A stretch of 64,000 bases of DNA. Origin: Lentisphaeria bacterium. Lineage in GTDB: Bacteria; Verrucomicrobiota; Lentisphaeria; Victivallales; Victivallaceae. The first letter of the stretch is position 1, and each line of letters starts with the position of its first letter. The position numbers and the translations under genes are program-made. The notes below the pieces were generated by a model. The model ran no database searches. It saw only the letters and a program-made list of their open reading frames with translations, and was not told the DNA's origin. Where the stretch lies: NCBI GenBank assembly GCA_018265615.1, contig JABLYX010000011.1:1-64000 (forward strand). The letters are read 5' to 3'. Below are positions 52,587 to 61,081 of the stretch, in pieces.

Positions 52587-53714
52587 ATGGATGCGCTGCA
52601 GAAACTCATATATTTGGCGGACGACTCCCGCTACGATCTCGCATGTGCCTGCTCGGCAAGCGATAAGGAGCGGCGCAGGCGCAAGCTTGACGGGAGCTGG
52701 CTCTACCCGGTCCCGCTCGCGGCGGGCGGCTTCGGCATCATGATGAAGACGCTGATTTCGAACGTGTGTTCGAGCGACTGCCGTTACTGCCCGCTGCGCC
52801 ATGACGGAAACGCCCGGCGCTGTACGCTGCTTCCGGACGAGGTCGCGAAGCTCTTCATGGATCACCTGAACCGGCAGTGGCTGCTCGGCATCTTCCTCTC
52901 CTCCGGCATCACCGGGACGCCGGACCGGACCATGGAGCGCCTGACCGCGGCGGCGGAGATATTGCGGAAGAAATACCGCTATCGCGGTTATATCCACCTG
53001 AAGGTCATCCCCGGCGCCTCCGAGGCGGCGATCACGCGGGCGCTGCAGCTCGCGAGCGCCGTTTCGCTGAACATCGAGACGCCCGGCGAGCGCTATTTCC
53101 GGCAGCTGTCGCAGTACAAGAATTTCGAGAACGACATCGTGAAACCGCTGCGCTTCCTTTCGGAACAGACGCAGAAGGGGAGCCCCTATTCGCGCGTCAG
53201 GTGCACGACGCAGTTCATCGTCGGCGCGGCGGATGAGAGCGACCGCGAGCTCGTGCGCTACACGGGCGCGGTCTACAGGCGCCTCCGGTTCGAGCGGGTC
53301 TATTTTTCGGCGTTCCAGCCGGGAACGGACATCCCGCTCGCCCCGCGGCCCGAGACGCTCGAGCTCGTGCTCTCCAACCACGACCGGCTGACCCGCGAGC
53401 ACCGGCTCTACCAGGCGGATTTCCTCATGCGCCAGTACCGGTTCGACCCGGAGGAGATGGAGTTCGGTCCGGACGGGAACCTCGATCTTGCGCGCGATCC
53501 GAAGCGGAGCTGGGCCGACCGCCACCCCGAATTTTTCCCGGTGAAGATCAACTGCGCGGACCGCGAAGCGCTGCTGCGGATTCCGTGCATCGGGCCGACC
53601 TTCGCGGACCGGATCATCAAAGAGCGGCGCAAGGCGAAGCTCTCGAACCTGCTCCGCATCGGCCTGGTCGGAAAACCTGCGCGGACCGCAGCCGAATATA
53701 TCGATTTCTGTTGA
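52587..53714 (+). CDS. Putative DNA modification/repair radical SAM protein
   Basis: 375 aa. Radical SAM cluster CSSDCRYC (Cys61, 65, 68) preceded by LADDSRYDLACACSAS, a signature of the group linked to a uracil-DNA-glycosylase-like partner. The C-terminal end has a helix-hairpin-helix (REALLRIPCIGPTFADRIIKERR), suggesting DNA contact. Biochemical function is unknown. The expected glycosylase partner is not beside it here; the next gene encodes a DUF2264 protein. No ribosome-binding site precedes the ATG at 52587; the leader contains TATATT, so a very short leader or coupling with GH13 is possible. Confidence 0.85.
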   Translation: MDALQKLIYLADDSRYDLACACSASDKERRRRKLDGSWLYPVPLAAGGFGIMMKTLISNVCSSDCRYCPLRHDGNARRCTLLPDEVAKLFMDHLNRQWLLGIFLSSGITGTPDRTMERLTAAAEILRKKYRYRGYIHLKVIPGASEAAITRALQLASAVSLNIETPGERYFRQLSQYKNFENDIVKPLRFLSEQTQKGSPYSRVRCTTQFIVGAADESDRELVRYTGAVYRRLRFERVYFSAFQPGTDIPLAPRPETLELVLSNHDRLTREHRLYQADFLMRQYRFDPEEMEFGPDGNLDLARDPKRSWADRHPEFFPVKINCADREALLRIPCIGPTFADRIIKERRKAKLSNLLRIGLVGKPARTAAEYIDFC

Positions 53715-53734
53715 ACCCCTGAAAGGAAAAGCTT

Positions 53735-54874
53735 ATGAATCGCAGCAGCTTTCTTGCCACTCTCCTGCGCCTGGCGCGCCCGGTCCTCGAAGCCGGGGCG
53801 GCAGGCGCGCTCCGGGAAACCATGACGGTCGAAGGGCATCCCGAAGCCGACATGAGTCCGTACACCTGTTTTGAAGCGGCGGGGCGGCTGCTCTGCGGCA
53901 TTGCGCCGTGGCTCGAGCACGAGGCCGCGGATCCGGGGGAGGCGGCAGAACAGCATCGGGCGCGCGAGCTTGCGCGCGGGCTCATGGCCCGGCAGCTGGA
54001 GCCCGGCTCTCCCGATTACGGGCGCTTCGAAGCGCTGCTGCGGCCGTGCTGCCAGAACCTGGTGGACGCGGCCTTTCTCGCGCTCGGCGTGCTGCGCGCG
54101 CCGCGTGAACTCGGAGAAAAGCTTGATGCGCGCACCCGCGACAACCTGGTCCGGCTCCTGCGTTTCACGCGCGAAATCCGCCCGGCGGAGAACAACTGGC
54201 TGCTGTTCTCCGCCACGGTCGAGGGGGCGCTGAAGCTCCTGACCGGATCATACGATAATATGCGGGTTGATTATGCGTTCCGGCAGTTCGAGGCATGGTA
54301 TGCCGGGGACGGGATGTATCAGGACGGGCGCTCGTTTTCGCTGGATTACTACAACAGCTTCGTGATTCATCCGATGCTGCTTGAATTGTGCGGCATGTTC
54401 CCGGAGCTGATTTCGCCGGAGGCGGCCTCACGGACGCTGGCGCGCTCGCTCCGGTACGGGGAGATCCTCGAACGCTCCGTTGCGCCGGACGGCAGTTTTT
54501 TCGCGGTCGGCCGCTCGATTGCCTACCGCTGCGGCGCGTTCCATTTGCTCGCTTTGCTCGCGCTGCGCGGGCAGCTGCCGGAACAGGTGGCGCCGGGGCA
54601 GGCGCGCACGGCGCTCGGCGCCGTGATCGGAAAAACGCTCGGGGACAATGCGTTCCGTCCGGACGGGTTCCTCCGGATCGGCCTCTTCGGCGGCCAGCCG
54701 GGACTGGGGGAACGCTATATCTCCACAGGGAGCCTTTACCTTGCCTCGACCGCGTTCCTGCCGCTCGGGCTCGCCGCTTCGGCGCCGTTCTGGACGGAGC
54801 CGGACCGGCCGTGGACCCAGAAGCGGCTGTGGAATGGGGAAAATCTCCCGGCGGATCACCGTCTGCAGGAGTGA
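53735..54874 (+). CDS. DUF2264-family protein
   Basis: 379 aa, mostly helical. Motifs typical of DUF2264: MSPYTCFEAAGRLLCGIAPWLE, NNWLLFSATVEGALKLL, FEAWYAGDGMYQDGRSFSLDYYNSFVIHP (landmark) and an AYRCGAFHLLALLAL segment. The family is thought to adopt an alpha/alpha-barrel like that of polysaccharide lyases or unsaturated glucuronyl hydrolases, so a sugar-acid role is plausible, not shown. No signal peptide. AAAGGA lies 7 nt before the ATG. It follows the radical SAM gene by 20 nt. Confidence 0.8.
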   Translation: MNRSSFLATLLRLARPVLEAGAAGALRETMTVEGHPEADMSPYTCFEAAGRLLCGIAPWLEHEAADPGEAAEQHRARELARGLMARQLEPGSPDYGRFEALLRPCCQNLVDAAFLALGVLRAPRELGEKLDARTRDNLVRLLRFTREIRPAENNWLLFSATVEGALKLLTGSYDNMRVDYAFRQFEAWYAGDGMYQDGRSFSLDYYNSFVIHPMLLELCGMFPELISPEAASRTLARSLRYGEILERSVAPDGSFFAVGRSIAYRCGAFHLLALLALRGQLPEQVAPGQARTALGAVIGKTLGDNAFRPDGFLRIGLFGGQPGLGERYISTGSLYLASTAFLPLGLAASAPFWTEPDRPWTQKRLWNGENLPADHRLQE

Positions 54875-54980
54875 ATTTCCTGCTGAATAATAAATTTTGG
54901 ATTTGCAATTTTGCGGTTGAGAGTGTATTAGTGTAAAAACAGCCGGTGCAGGCGCGCCGGAAACCGTTAAGAGTATCTGC

Positions 54981-55005
54981 GGGAAGTGCTTTAGAGGAAC
55001 TTCCC
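54981..55005 (+). promoter_or_regulatory. Hairpin in the leader of the parvulin gene
   Basis: GGGAAGT (54981-54987) and ACTTCCC (54999-55005) with an 11-nt loop, 25 nt before the parvulin ATG and just before AAGGAG. A possible promoter upstream is TTGCAA-N17-TATTAG near 54903-54931. The hairpin could stabilise the mRNA. Confidence 0.4.
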
Positions 55006-55030
55006 GGTTAAACAAGGAGAAAAAGGTAAG

Positions 55031-56200
55031 ATGGATAACAGCAGAATGATGGCGCTTTTTGTCGCCGGCAGTCTCGTCTGCGGCGGCTTTGCCGCGTTTG
55101 CGGCCGATGAAGCAGCAAAACCCGCTGAACCGGCGAAAAAGGCGGAAGCCCCGAAGCCGGCGGAAGCCCCGAAGCCGGCGGAAGCCCCGAAGCCGGCGGA
55201 GGATCCGTTTAGCGCGATTCCGCCGGTCCTTGCTGAAGTCGGCGGCGAGAAGATCACGAAGGATATGGTTGTCGCACAGATGGTCGGCAGCCTTCCGGGC
55301 GGACAGCTCCCGCCGGGCGTGACGGCGGATCAGATCAAGCGCATGCTTCCGAACATCGCCAAAAGCATGGTCCTCCAGAAAATCTTCGAGCTTGAACTTG
55401 CGAAAGCCGGGATCAAACCGAGCGTCGAGGCGACCAGGGCGAAGCTCAACGCCGAGATGAAGAAGATGGACAAGATGCGTCTCGCCGCCCTCACGCAGGA
55501 TGCGCAGATGCAGGGCAAGACGCTTGACCAGTACATCGACGACATGGCGAAGAATCCGGCGTTCCAGCAGCAGATGGCCGGGCAGCTCTATCTCGAAGAC
55601 AAGGTGCTGAAGGACCTGAAGTTCGACAAGACCATCGCTCCGGATGCCGCGCAGAAGTTCTATGACGCGAACAAGGATCAGTTCAAGGAAGAGGCCGACA
55701 AACCGGATCAGCTTCGCGCGTCGCACATCCTGATCACCCCCGAAGGCAAGGATGCCGAAGCCGACAAGAAGGCGAAGGAGAAGGCGGAAACGCTGCTGAA
55801 GCAGCTGAAGGCGAAGCCGGAGCTCTTCGAAGAGCTCGCAAAGGAGAACAGCTCCTGCCCGAGCAGCGCGAACGGCGGCGACCTGAACGTCTTCTCGAAG
55901 GGCCAGATGGTTCCGGAATTCGAAAAGGCGACGCTGGCCCTCAAGGACGGCGAGATTTCGGCTGAGCCGGTCAAGACCCAGTTCGGCTACCACATCATCC
56001 GCCGCAACGCCCTGAAGACGGACGCCACCGTGGTTCCGTTCGAGAAGGCGAAGCAGAACATCGACCGTTATCTGCAGATGCAGAAGGACATGGAAGAGCA
56101 GCAGGCCCAGCAGAAGGCCGTCATGGATTACTTCGACAAGCTCGAGAAAGAGTATAAGGTGAAGTATCTCGTCGACGTCCCGGCTGATATGGGCAAGTAA
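55031..56200 (+). CDS. Exported parvulin-type peptidyl-prolyl cis-trans isomerase
   Basis: 389 aa. Signal peptide (residues 1-25, ending AAFAA), an EAPKPA-repeat linker (about 28-58), a SurA/PrsA-like helical chaperone domain (about 65-220: MVVAQMVGSLPGGQ, QYIDDMAKNPAFQQQ), and the parvulin domain (about 225-330: RASHILITPEG, FEELAKENSSCPSSANGGDLNVFSKGQMVPEFEKA as landmark, QFGYHIIRR). It probably assists folding of exported proteins, which suits a genome rich in secreted enzymes. Own promoter region and strong terminator, so monocistronic. Lys-rich and lower in GC than its neighbours. Confidence 0.9.
   Translation: MDNSRMMALFVAGSLVCGGFAAFAADEAAKPAEPAKKAEAPKPAEAPKPAEAPKPAEDPFSAIPPVLAEVGGEKITKDMVVAQMVGSLPGGQLPPGVTADQIKRMLPNIAKSMVLQKIFELELAKAGIKPSVEATRAKLNAEMKKMDKMRLAALTQDAQMQGKTLDQYIDDMAKNPAFQQQMAGQLYLEDKVLKDLKFDKTIAPDAAQKFYDANKDQFKEEADKPDQLRASHILITPEGKDAEADKKAKEKAETLLKQLKAKPELFEELAKENSSCPSSANGGDLNVFSKGQMVPEFEKATLALKDGEISAEPVKTQFGYHIIRRNALKTDATVVPFEKAKQNIDRYLQMQKDMEEQQAQQKAVMDYFDKLEKEYKVKYLVDVPADMGK
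55141..55194 (+). repeat. In-frame 18-bp tandem repeat (three copies)
   Basis: GGCGGAAGCCCCGAAGCC at 55141, 55159 and 55177, identical copies. They encode the EAPKPA linker repeats of the parvulin protein. Copy number may vary by slippage. Confidence 0.9.
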
Positions 56201-56222
56201 TCCGGGTCTTCCGGATTCCATG

Positions 56223-56258
56223 AAAAAACGCACCGTCGTCAAGGCGGTGCGTTTTTTT
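56223..56258. terminator. Rho-independent terminator after the parvulin gene
   Basis: 13-bp stem AAAAAACGCACCG / CGGTGCGTTTTTT with a 9-nt loop and a T-run on the plus strand and an A/T-run on the other side, so it can act in both directions between this gene and the convergent DUF1015 gene. Confidence 0.93.
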
Positions 56259-56326
56259 CTGTCCGTATGGCAAGCGGTGCGGTTCTTCCCGTCGGCGTTG
56301 AAAGCCGACGGGAAGCGCGGAGGCGG

Positions 56327-57559
56327 TCAGAAGTTGTGCGAGACGAGGCCGTCGCGCAGCTTCGGCTCGAACCAGGTTGATTTCGGCGGCATGATTTCGC
56401 CGGCGTCGGCAATGGCCATCAGCTGGTCAACGGTGGTGGCGTGCATGGAGAAGGCGATCGCATACTGCTTCGAATCGACGAGCTTCACGAGCTCCTTCGT
56501 GCCGCGGATTCCGCCGATGAAGTCGATCTCCCTGCTGGTGCGCGGATCGTCGATCCCGAGCAGCGGCGCAAGCACGTTGTCCTGCAGGATGCTCACATCG
56601 AGCTGTTCGATGACGTTCAGTTTCGAGAGGTCGAATTTCGGCCTTGCGATGTACCACTCATGCGCGAGGTAGAACTTGAATTCGCCCGGCTTCTCCACCT
56701 CTCCGTTTTCTGCGGGATTGACCTGGAATTTCTCGGAGAGCATGGTCAGGAACACGGCCGGGGTATGGCCGTTCAGGGTGCGGACCGCACGGTTGTAAGG
56801 GAGGATCTTCAGTTGATCGGCCGGAAACGCGACGGTCAGGAAGTAATTGTAATCCTCTCTGCCTGTGTGGTTCGGATTTTTCGGCGCGCATTCGGCCGCG
56901 GTGCGCGCGGCTGCGGCGCTGCGGTGATGGCCGTCGGCGATGTAGAAGACCGGAACCTCCCGGCGGAAGAGTTCCGAGAGCTTTTCGCTGGCCGCTTCGT
57001 CAATACGCCAGAGCGTGTGGCGGATGCCGTCCGGGGCGGTGAAGTTGAAGAGCGGCTCTTTGGCGAGCTCTTTTGCCACGACGGCGTCGATATCCGCCTT
57101 GCCGCGGTAGGTGAAGAAGGCCGGGCCGGTGTGGCTGCGCAGCTCCATCACGTGGCGGGTGCGGTCGTCTTCCTTGTCCTGCCGGGTCTTTTCATGCTTC
57201 TTGATGATCCCGGCCTTGTATTCGGCGGCGGATGCGGCTCCGATGATGCCGGTCTGAACCTGGTCGCCCATCTGCAATTGGTAGAGATAGAGGTGATTGC
57301 CCGGGTCGGCGGTCAGCGGGACCTCGCGGCAGAGCTTGCGGAACGCCTCGCCCGCCTGGCGGTAGACCTTTTCGTCATGCAGGTCGACGCCGTATTCCAG
57401 GTCGATTTCAGGGCGCGACACATGCAGGAAGCTGTACGGATTGTCCTTTGCGAGCTCTGCCGCCTCGCGGGTGTTTACGACGTCATACGGAACGGCGGCG
57501 ACCATCGGCGCGCGCTCGACCGAGGGCAGCAGCCCGTGGAAAGGAAGAAGTTCAGCCAT
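56327..57559 (-). CDS. DUF1015-family protein
   Basis: 410 aa, cytoplasmic. Family motifs: VAAVPYDVVNTREAAELAKDNPYSFLHVSRPEIDL (landmark PYDVVN), GIIKKHEKTR, and the hallmark FYIADGHHRSAAAART. DUF1015 proteins are distantly related to ParB/SbnI-type nucleotide-dependent serine kinases, so a kinase-like role in serine or one-carbon metabolism is possible; this is inference. GAGGAG lies 10 nt before the ATG. It follows the MTHFR-like gene by 39 nt as the last gene of its operon. Confidence 0.85.
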   Translation of the reverse strand: MAELLPFHGLLPSVERAPMVAAVPYDVVNTREAAELAKDNPYSFLHVSRPEIDLEYGVDLHDEKVYRQAGEAFRKLCREVPLTADPGNHLYLYQLQMGDQVQTGIIGAASAAEYKAGIIKKHEKTRQDKEDDRTRHVMELRSHTGPAFFTYRGKADIDAVVAKELAKEPLFNFTAPDGIRHTLWRIDEAASEKLSELFRREVPVFYIADGHHRSAAAARTAAECAPKNPNHTGREDYNYFLTVAFPADQLKILPYNRAVRTLNGHTPAVFLTMLSEKFQVNPAENGEVEKPGEFKFYLAHEWYIARPKFDLSKLNVIEQLDVSILQDNVLAPLLGIDDPRTSREIDFIGGIRGTKELVKLVDSKQYAIAFSMHATTVDQLMAIADAGEIMPPKSTWFEPKLRDGLVSHNF

Positions 57560-57598
57560 GTTCGGGTATCTCCTCTGTGTGTTGAACAGTCAATGGGT

Positions 57599-59020
57599 TT
57601 ATTCGCTGCGCCCGGAGCCGAGAATGTCGTCCTCGAGCGTCTGCATCGATTCGTTCCAGTACGAGAGGCGCAGGATCCGGCTGTGGATGCACTCTCCCGG
57701 GGCTATTTCGCAGTTGCCGTATGGCTTCACGCCGCCGCAGGGGCCGTTCGGCAGCCGTTTCGGGCACCCCTCCGTGCAGACGAACTGTGTGCGCGGCAGC
57801 CGGCAATTCGAACAGCCGCGGCATGAGGCGAAGAGCCGTTTGAGCAGCCGCCCTGAATCCGCCCGCTGCTTATCCGCGTTCTCGAACAGGAAGCGGCGCA
57901 GCCGGAACGCGAATTTTTCGCCGGACGAAATTTCCGGCTCCCCGAAATCGCGCGCCACCGGCGTCTCTTCCTCCGGATACGCGCGCCGCAGCGTGTGGTC
58001 GTACAGATAGAAGCTGTTCGAGAAGGGCGACATCTCAGCGCGGGCGAGGTAGGAGTTGTACTCCTCCAGCCAGCTTTCGAAACTGTTGAACTCTTTGAGG
58101 GCGTTGCCGATGCGTTCGGCCGCGACCTTCGCGCGGCTCGGCGTCTCGGCCCCGGCCAGCTGGATCCCGCTGAAGCCGAGCAGCCGGCAGCCGGCAGCCT
58201 GGAGTTCGAGCCTGCGGTATTGGGCGGCTTCGAACTGCGTCAGCGAGTAGCGCAGCTCCTTTTCGAGGATCTTCCGGAAATCCGGAGAGATATTGATGCC
58301 CGGATACTCCCCCGCGAGGATCTTCTCAACGAGGTTCGGCGTCAGCAGCACGAGCCGCGCAATCATCGGATAGTAGAGGCTGCGTCCTGAAAAATACCAG
58401 CGCAGCGACTGAAGCTTCAGCATGTCCCATCCCGCCTGGGCGACGACGAACGATGCGCCCGCATTCAGCTTTTTGACCAGCTTGAAGTACTGCCCCATCA
58501 TCGTGTAGGGCGTGTAGGCGTACGGGTTGACCGTTCCGCCGAGGAAGAACGGCTGCGGCCGCGCCGCCAGGTCGCGGATGATTCCGACGCTCTCCGTGAA
58601 AACACGTTTGCGGCACTCCTTGAGCGTGTCGCCCGGAATACAGTTGCCGCTCACGGGGACGATATTGAAGTTGCGGCTTTTCGCCGCCGCGTCTGCGAGC
58701 TGTTCGATCTCCTCCGGAGTCGTGTTGCGTCCGGACAGGTAGATTACGTGCCGGTCGCGGTTCTCCTCCTTGAGCGCATTCGCGTATTCGACCGCGCGCC
58801 AGGCGTCAAGGCTCAGGTAGCGGTCGGTTACGGCGAGCGCCGTGTTCACGTTCGAGACGGAGAGCACGGCCTCCTCCAGTGCGGCGAGCCGCTCGCCGGC
58901 CGCAATCGGGTCGTTCGACAGGCTCGGGGACGAGCTCTCCACCAGAAGGACGAATTCGCCGTTGCTGAGCGCGTCACGGAAACGGTTCGCGGGAACATTC
59001 TTCTCTGCGGGGTCACTCAT
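57599..59020 (-). CDS. Methylenetetrahydrofolate reductase-like protein with MTHFR_C domain
   Basis: 473 aa. Residues about 20-300 form a MetF-type barrel (RFRDALSNGEFVLLVESSSP, HVIYLSGRNTTPEEIEQL, GASFVVAQAGWDMLKLQ, LLGFSGIQLAG). The C-terminal 100 residues carry a Cys-rich MTHFR_C/MetV-like module (CRGCSNCRLPRTQFVCTEGCP, GPCGGV, GNCEI) that probably binds metal. The pair is usually two subunits (MetF and MetV) in anaerobes; here they are fused. Role: reduction of methylene-THF to methyl-THF. It overlaps the flippase gene by 8 nt. GGAG is 7 nt before the ATG. Confidence 0.8.
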   Translation of the reverse strand: MSDPAEKNVPANRFRDALSNGEFVLLVESSSPSLSNDPIAAGERLAALEEAVLSVSNVNTALAVTDRYLSLDAWRAVEYANALKEENRDRHVIYLSGRNTTPEEIEQLADAAAKSRNFNIVPVSGNCIPGDTLKECRKRVFTESVGIIRDLAARPQPFFLGGTVNPYAYTPYTMMGQYFKLVKKLNAGASFVVAQAGWDMLKLQSLRWYFSGRSLYYPMIARLVLLTPNLVEKILAGEYPGINISPDFRKILEKELRYSLTQFEAAQYRRLELQAAGCRLLGFSGIQLAGAETPSRAKVAAERIGNALKEFNSFESWLEEYNSYLARAEMSPFSNSFYLYDHTLRRAYPEEETPVARDFGEPEISSGEKFAFRLRRFLFENADKQRADSGRLLKRLFASCRGCSNCRLPRTQFVCTEGCPKRLPNGPCGGVKPYGNCEIAPGECIHSRILRLSYWNESMQTLEDDILGSGRSE

Positions 59021-60071
59021 GCGGTGTCTCCATCTCCTGCTTCAGCATCGCTTCCGTGGTTTTCCGGCCCGGGTCGAGCAGGAAGAACAGCCCGCCGAGC
59101 AGATTGTAGAACAGTACCATCCCGGTATAGAGCAGCTGCCCGGTTTTCGCGTCTCCGGCCGCGACGCCGCCGGCTGCGAGGATCGTGATGGTCACCACGT
59201 CGCGCCCGCCGATTCCGCCCGGAAACAGCGGGATGAGCCCCGCGATATTACCGATCGTGACCGCCGCGACCAGCGTGAGCACCGGGACCTCGATCCCGAG
59301 CCCGGCCAGCAGACAGCCGAAAGCCGCCACGGTCATCAGATGTACGAAAAAGATGCTTATGACTGTGAGCAGCGTGAGCTCCTGCCACTGTTTTGCGTAG
59401 ATGTCGGTGGCGTCGGTCAGGCGCGAAACCATGCCGTGTGTGATCCGGTCTCCCCAGTGCATGAGGCGCCCGAGGAGCGGCAGCTTCTCGATCCAGCGAT
59501 GGAAGAAGATCACGCACGACGCCCCGAGCCCTGCGAGGCAGAGCGCCGCGAGCGCGAAGATGCAGAGCTCCCGCATTGCGTCATTCAAGGCGATCTGGGG
59601 CAGCTCGATCTTCATCAGCAGCGGCGCCGCGGGCACGAGCAGCGCGAGCGCCAGCGTGAAGAGCGCGATCATGCCGATGATGCGGTCCATGAGGATCGTG
59701 AACGCCCCCTCCACCCTGCTGCCCGCCTTTGAGCGCTTCGAGAGCACGCCCATTTTGACGACGTCCCCGCCGATCGCCCCGCCGGGGATCACGAGCGAAA
59801 AGAAATATCCCTGCATGGTCAGCGAAAGCGCTTCGAACGGGGAGAGCTCCACGTCGAGCATGCGGGTCAGCCGGAACCAGCGCCATGCGCATATGAGCAT
59901 GTGGGCGAGGTAGATCGCGAGTGCGGGGACGAGCCATTTGTAGTCGAATGCCCTGAATCCTTCCGCGATTTCCGCCGGGTTGCGCAGCACGAGATAGGCG
60001 ACGATCCCCCCCGCGATCGCGAGCTTGGCGAAGAACCAGAGAAACTTTTTCAGCTTTGCAAACGAACTCAT
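59013..60071 (-). CDS. LPG synthase TM-domain/flippase-like membrane protein (UPF0104)
   Basis: 352 aa with about eight transmembrane segments. Family motifs: AWRWFRLTRMLDVELSPFEALSLTMQGYFFSLVIPGGAIGGDVVKM (landmarks AWRWFRL and PGGAIGGDVVKM), DRIIGMIALF and IPLFPGGIGGRDVVTITIL. Such proteins are suggested to flip or transfer lipid-linked groups (MprF N-terminal half, AglD). The actual cargo is unknown. First gene of an operon with the MTHFR-like and DUF1015 genes; no metabolic link between them is evident. Confidence 0.85.
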   Translation of the reverse strand: MSSFAKLKKFLWFFAKLAIAGGIVAYLVLRNPAEIAEGFRAFDYKWLVPALAIYLAHMLICAWRWFRLTRMLDVELSPFEALSLTMQGYFFSLVIPGGAIGGDVVKMGVLSKRSKAGSRVEGAFTILMDRIIGMIALFTLALALLVPAAPLLMKIELPQIALNDAMRELCIFALAALCLAGLGASCVIFFHRWIEKLPLLGRLMHWGDRITHGMVSRLTDATDIYAKQWQELTLLTVISIFFVHLMTVAAFGCLLAGLGIEVPVLTLVAAVTIGNIAGLIPLFPGGIGGRDVVTITILAAGGVAAGDAKTGQLLYTGMVLFYNLLGGLFFLLDPGRKTTEAMLKQEMETPHE

Positions 60072-60184
60072 TTGAAAAAAACCTCATTGTATTGTCTATT
60101 AAAGTAGCACGGAAACCCTCGTTCGGCAATCGCCGGACAGTTCTATTTTCGGGGTTTTTCATTGCGGGAGAGGACGGGAATCAG

Positions 60185-61081
60185 ATGGAACGGCTGCCGG
60201 TTTCGCATTGTTTTTCATGGACTGCGGTTTCGGAGAAGGCGTGGGATTCGGTTTTTGCCGAATTCCGGGACAACGGCGCGGAGCGGCTGATCCTGGTCAG
60301 TTCCGTCGCTTCCCGGCTCGCGGAGGAGCCGGAGCTGAAGAAGCGCCTCCGTTCCCTGCTTGACCGCCACGGCATGCGGTTCGACGGCAGCCACGCGCCG
60401 TGGGGAAAAGCGTGGGATTTGAACGAAACCGATCCGGACGCGCGCAAGATCATGCTGTGCAACCAGAAGCGCCTGATCGGCGAGGTCGGTGAGTTCGGCG
60501 TCGGGAACGTCGTGATCCACATCGGGGATTCAGTCTGCCGGCGGAGCGACGCGCCGCCGGTTCCGGTGCTGCGCGACCTCGCCGTCGCGGCGCTCGAGGA
60601 GCTGCTTCCGGCGGCGGAAAAGGCCGGGGTGGTCATTGCGATCGAGAATATCATCGCGCCGACCGACACGGTCGAGGAGCTGCTTGCGGTCTTCGGGCGG
60701 ATCGATTCGCCGTATCTCGGCTGCTGCTATGATTCCGGACACGAGAACGTCATGACCCCGGCGCCCGGCAAGCGGCCGGAGATGCTGTGCGATTATATCC
60801 GCGACACGCTGTGGCACGGTGCGCCGCGGCTCCAGGAACGGATCCTTGAGCGGCTTCTGCCGTACATCGTCTGCTGTCATCTGCACGATAACGACGGCCT
60901 GAATGACGCGCATGCGCTGCCGGGGGACGGCACGGTCGACTGGGCGCGGACGGTTTCGCTGCTCAGGCGGTCGCCGCGGCTCGCGAGCGTGCAGAACGAG
61001 ATGAATTGCATCGGCCACGGCATTTCGATCCGGCGGATGGTCGAGACGTATGAGAGGCTATGGAAAGGAGAAGGCATATGA
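60185..61081 (+). CDS. Sugar-phosphate isomerase/epimerase-like TIM-barrel protein
   Basis: 298 aa of the xylose-isomerase-like AP-endonuclease-2 fold. Visible metal-binding residues: His in DGSHAPWGKAW, VVIHIGDS, Glu in VVIAIENIIAP, YDSGHENVM and CHLHDNDGLNDAHALPGDGTVDW (landmark HLHDNDG). No signal peptide. It probably isomerises or epimerises a sugar or sugar phosphate. The start ATG at 60185 has GGGA upstream. Its TGA overlaps the ATG of the endonuclease IV gene (ATGA), so two proteins of the same fold are coupled. Confidence 0.82.
   Translation: MERLPVSHCFSWTAVSEKAWDSVFAEFRDNGAERLILVSSVASRLAEEPELKKRLRSLLDRHGMRFDGSHAPWGKAWDLNETDPDARKIMLCNQKRLIGEVGEFGVGNVVIHIGDSVCRRSDAPPVPVLRDLAVAALEELLPAAEKAGVVIAIENIIAPTDTVEELLAVFGRIDSPYLGCCYDSGHENVMTPAPGKRPEMLCDYIRDTLWHGAPRLQERILERLLPYIVCCHLHDNDGLNDAHALPGDGTVDWARTVSLLRRSPRLASVQNEMNCIGHGISIRRMVETYERLWKGEGI

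Noticed and set aside
60072..60184. AAACCC...GGGTTT inverted repeat between the flippase and isomerase genes
   Set aside because: The arms are short, the loop is long, and it lies between divergent starts where a terminator makes no sense; it is too weak to call an operator.
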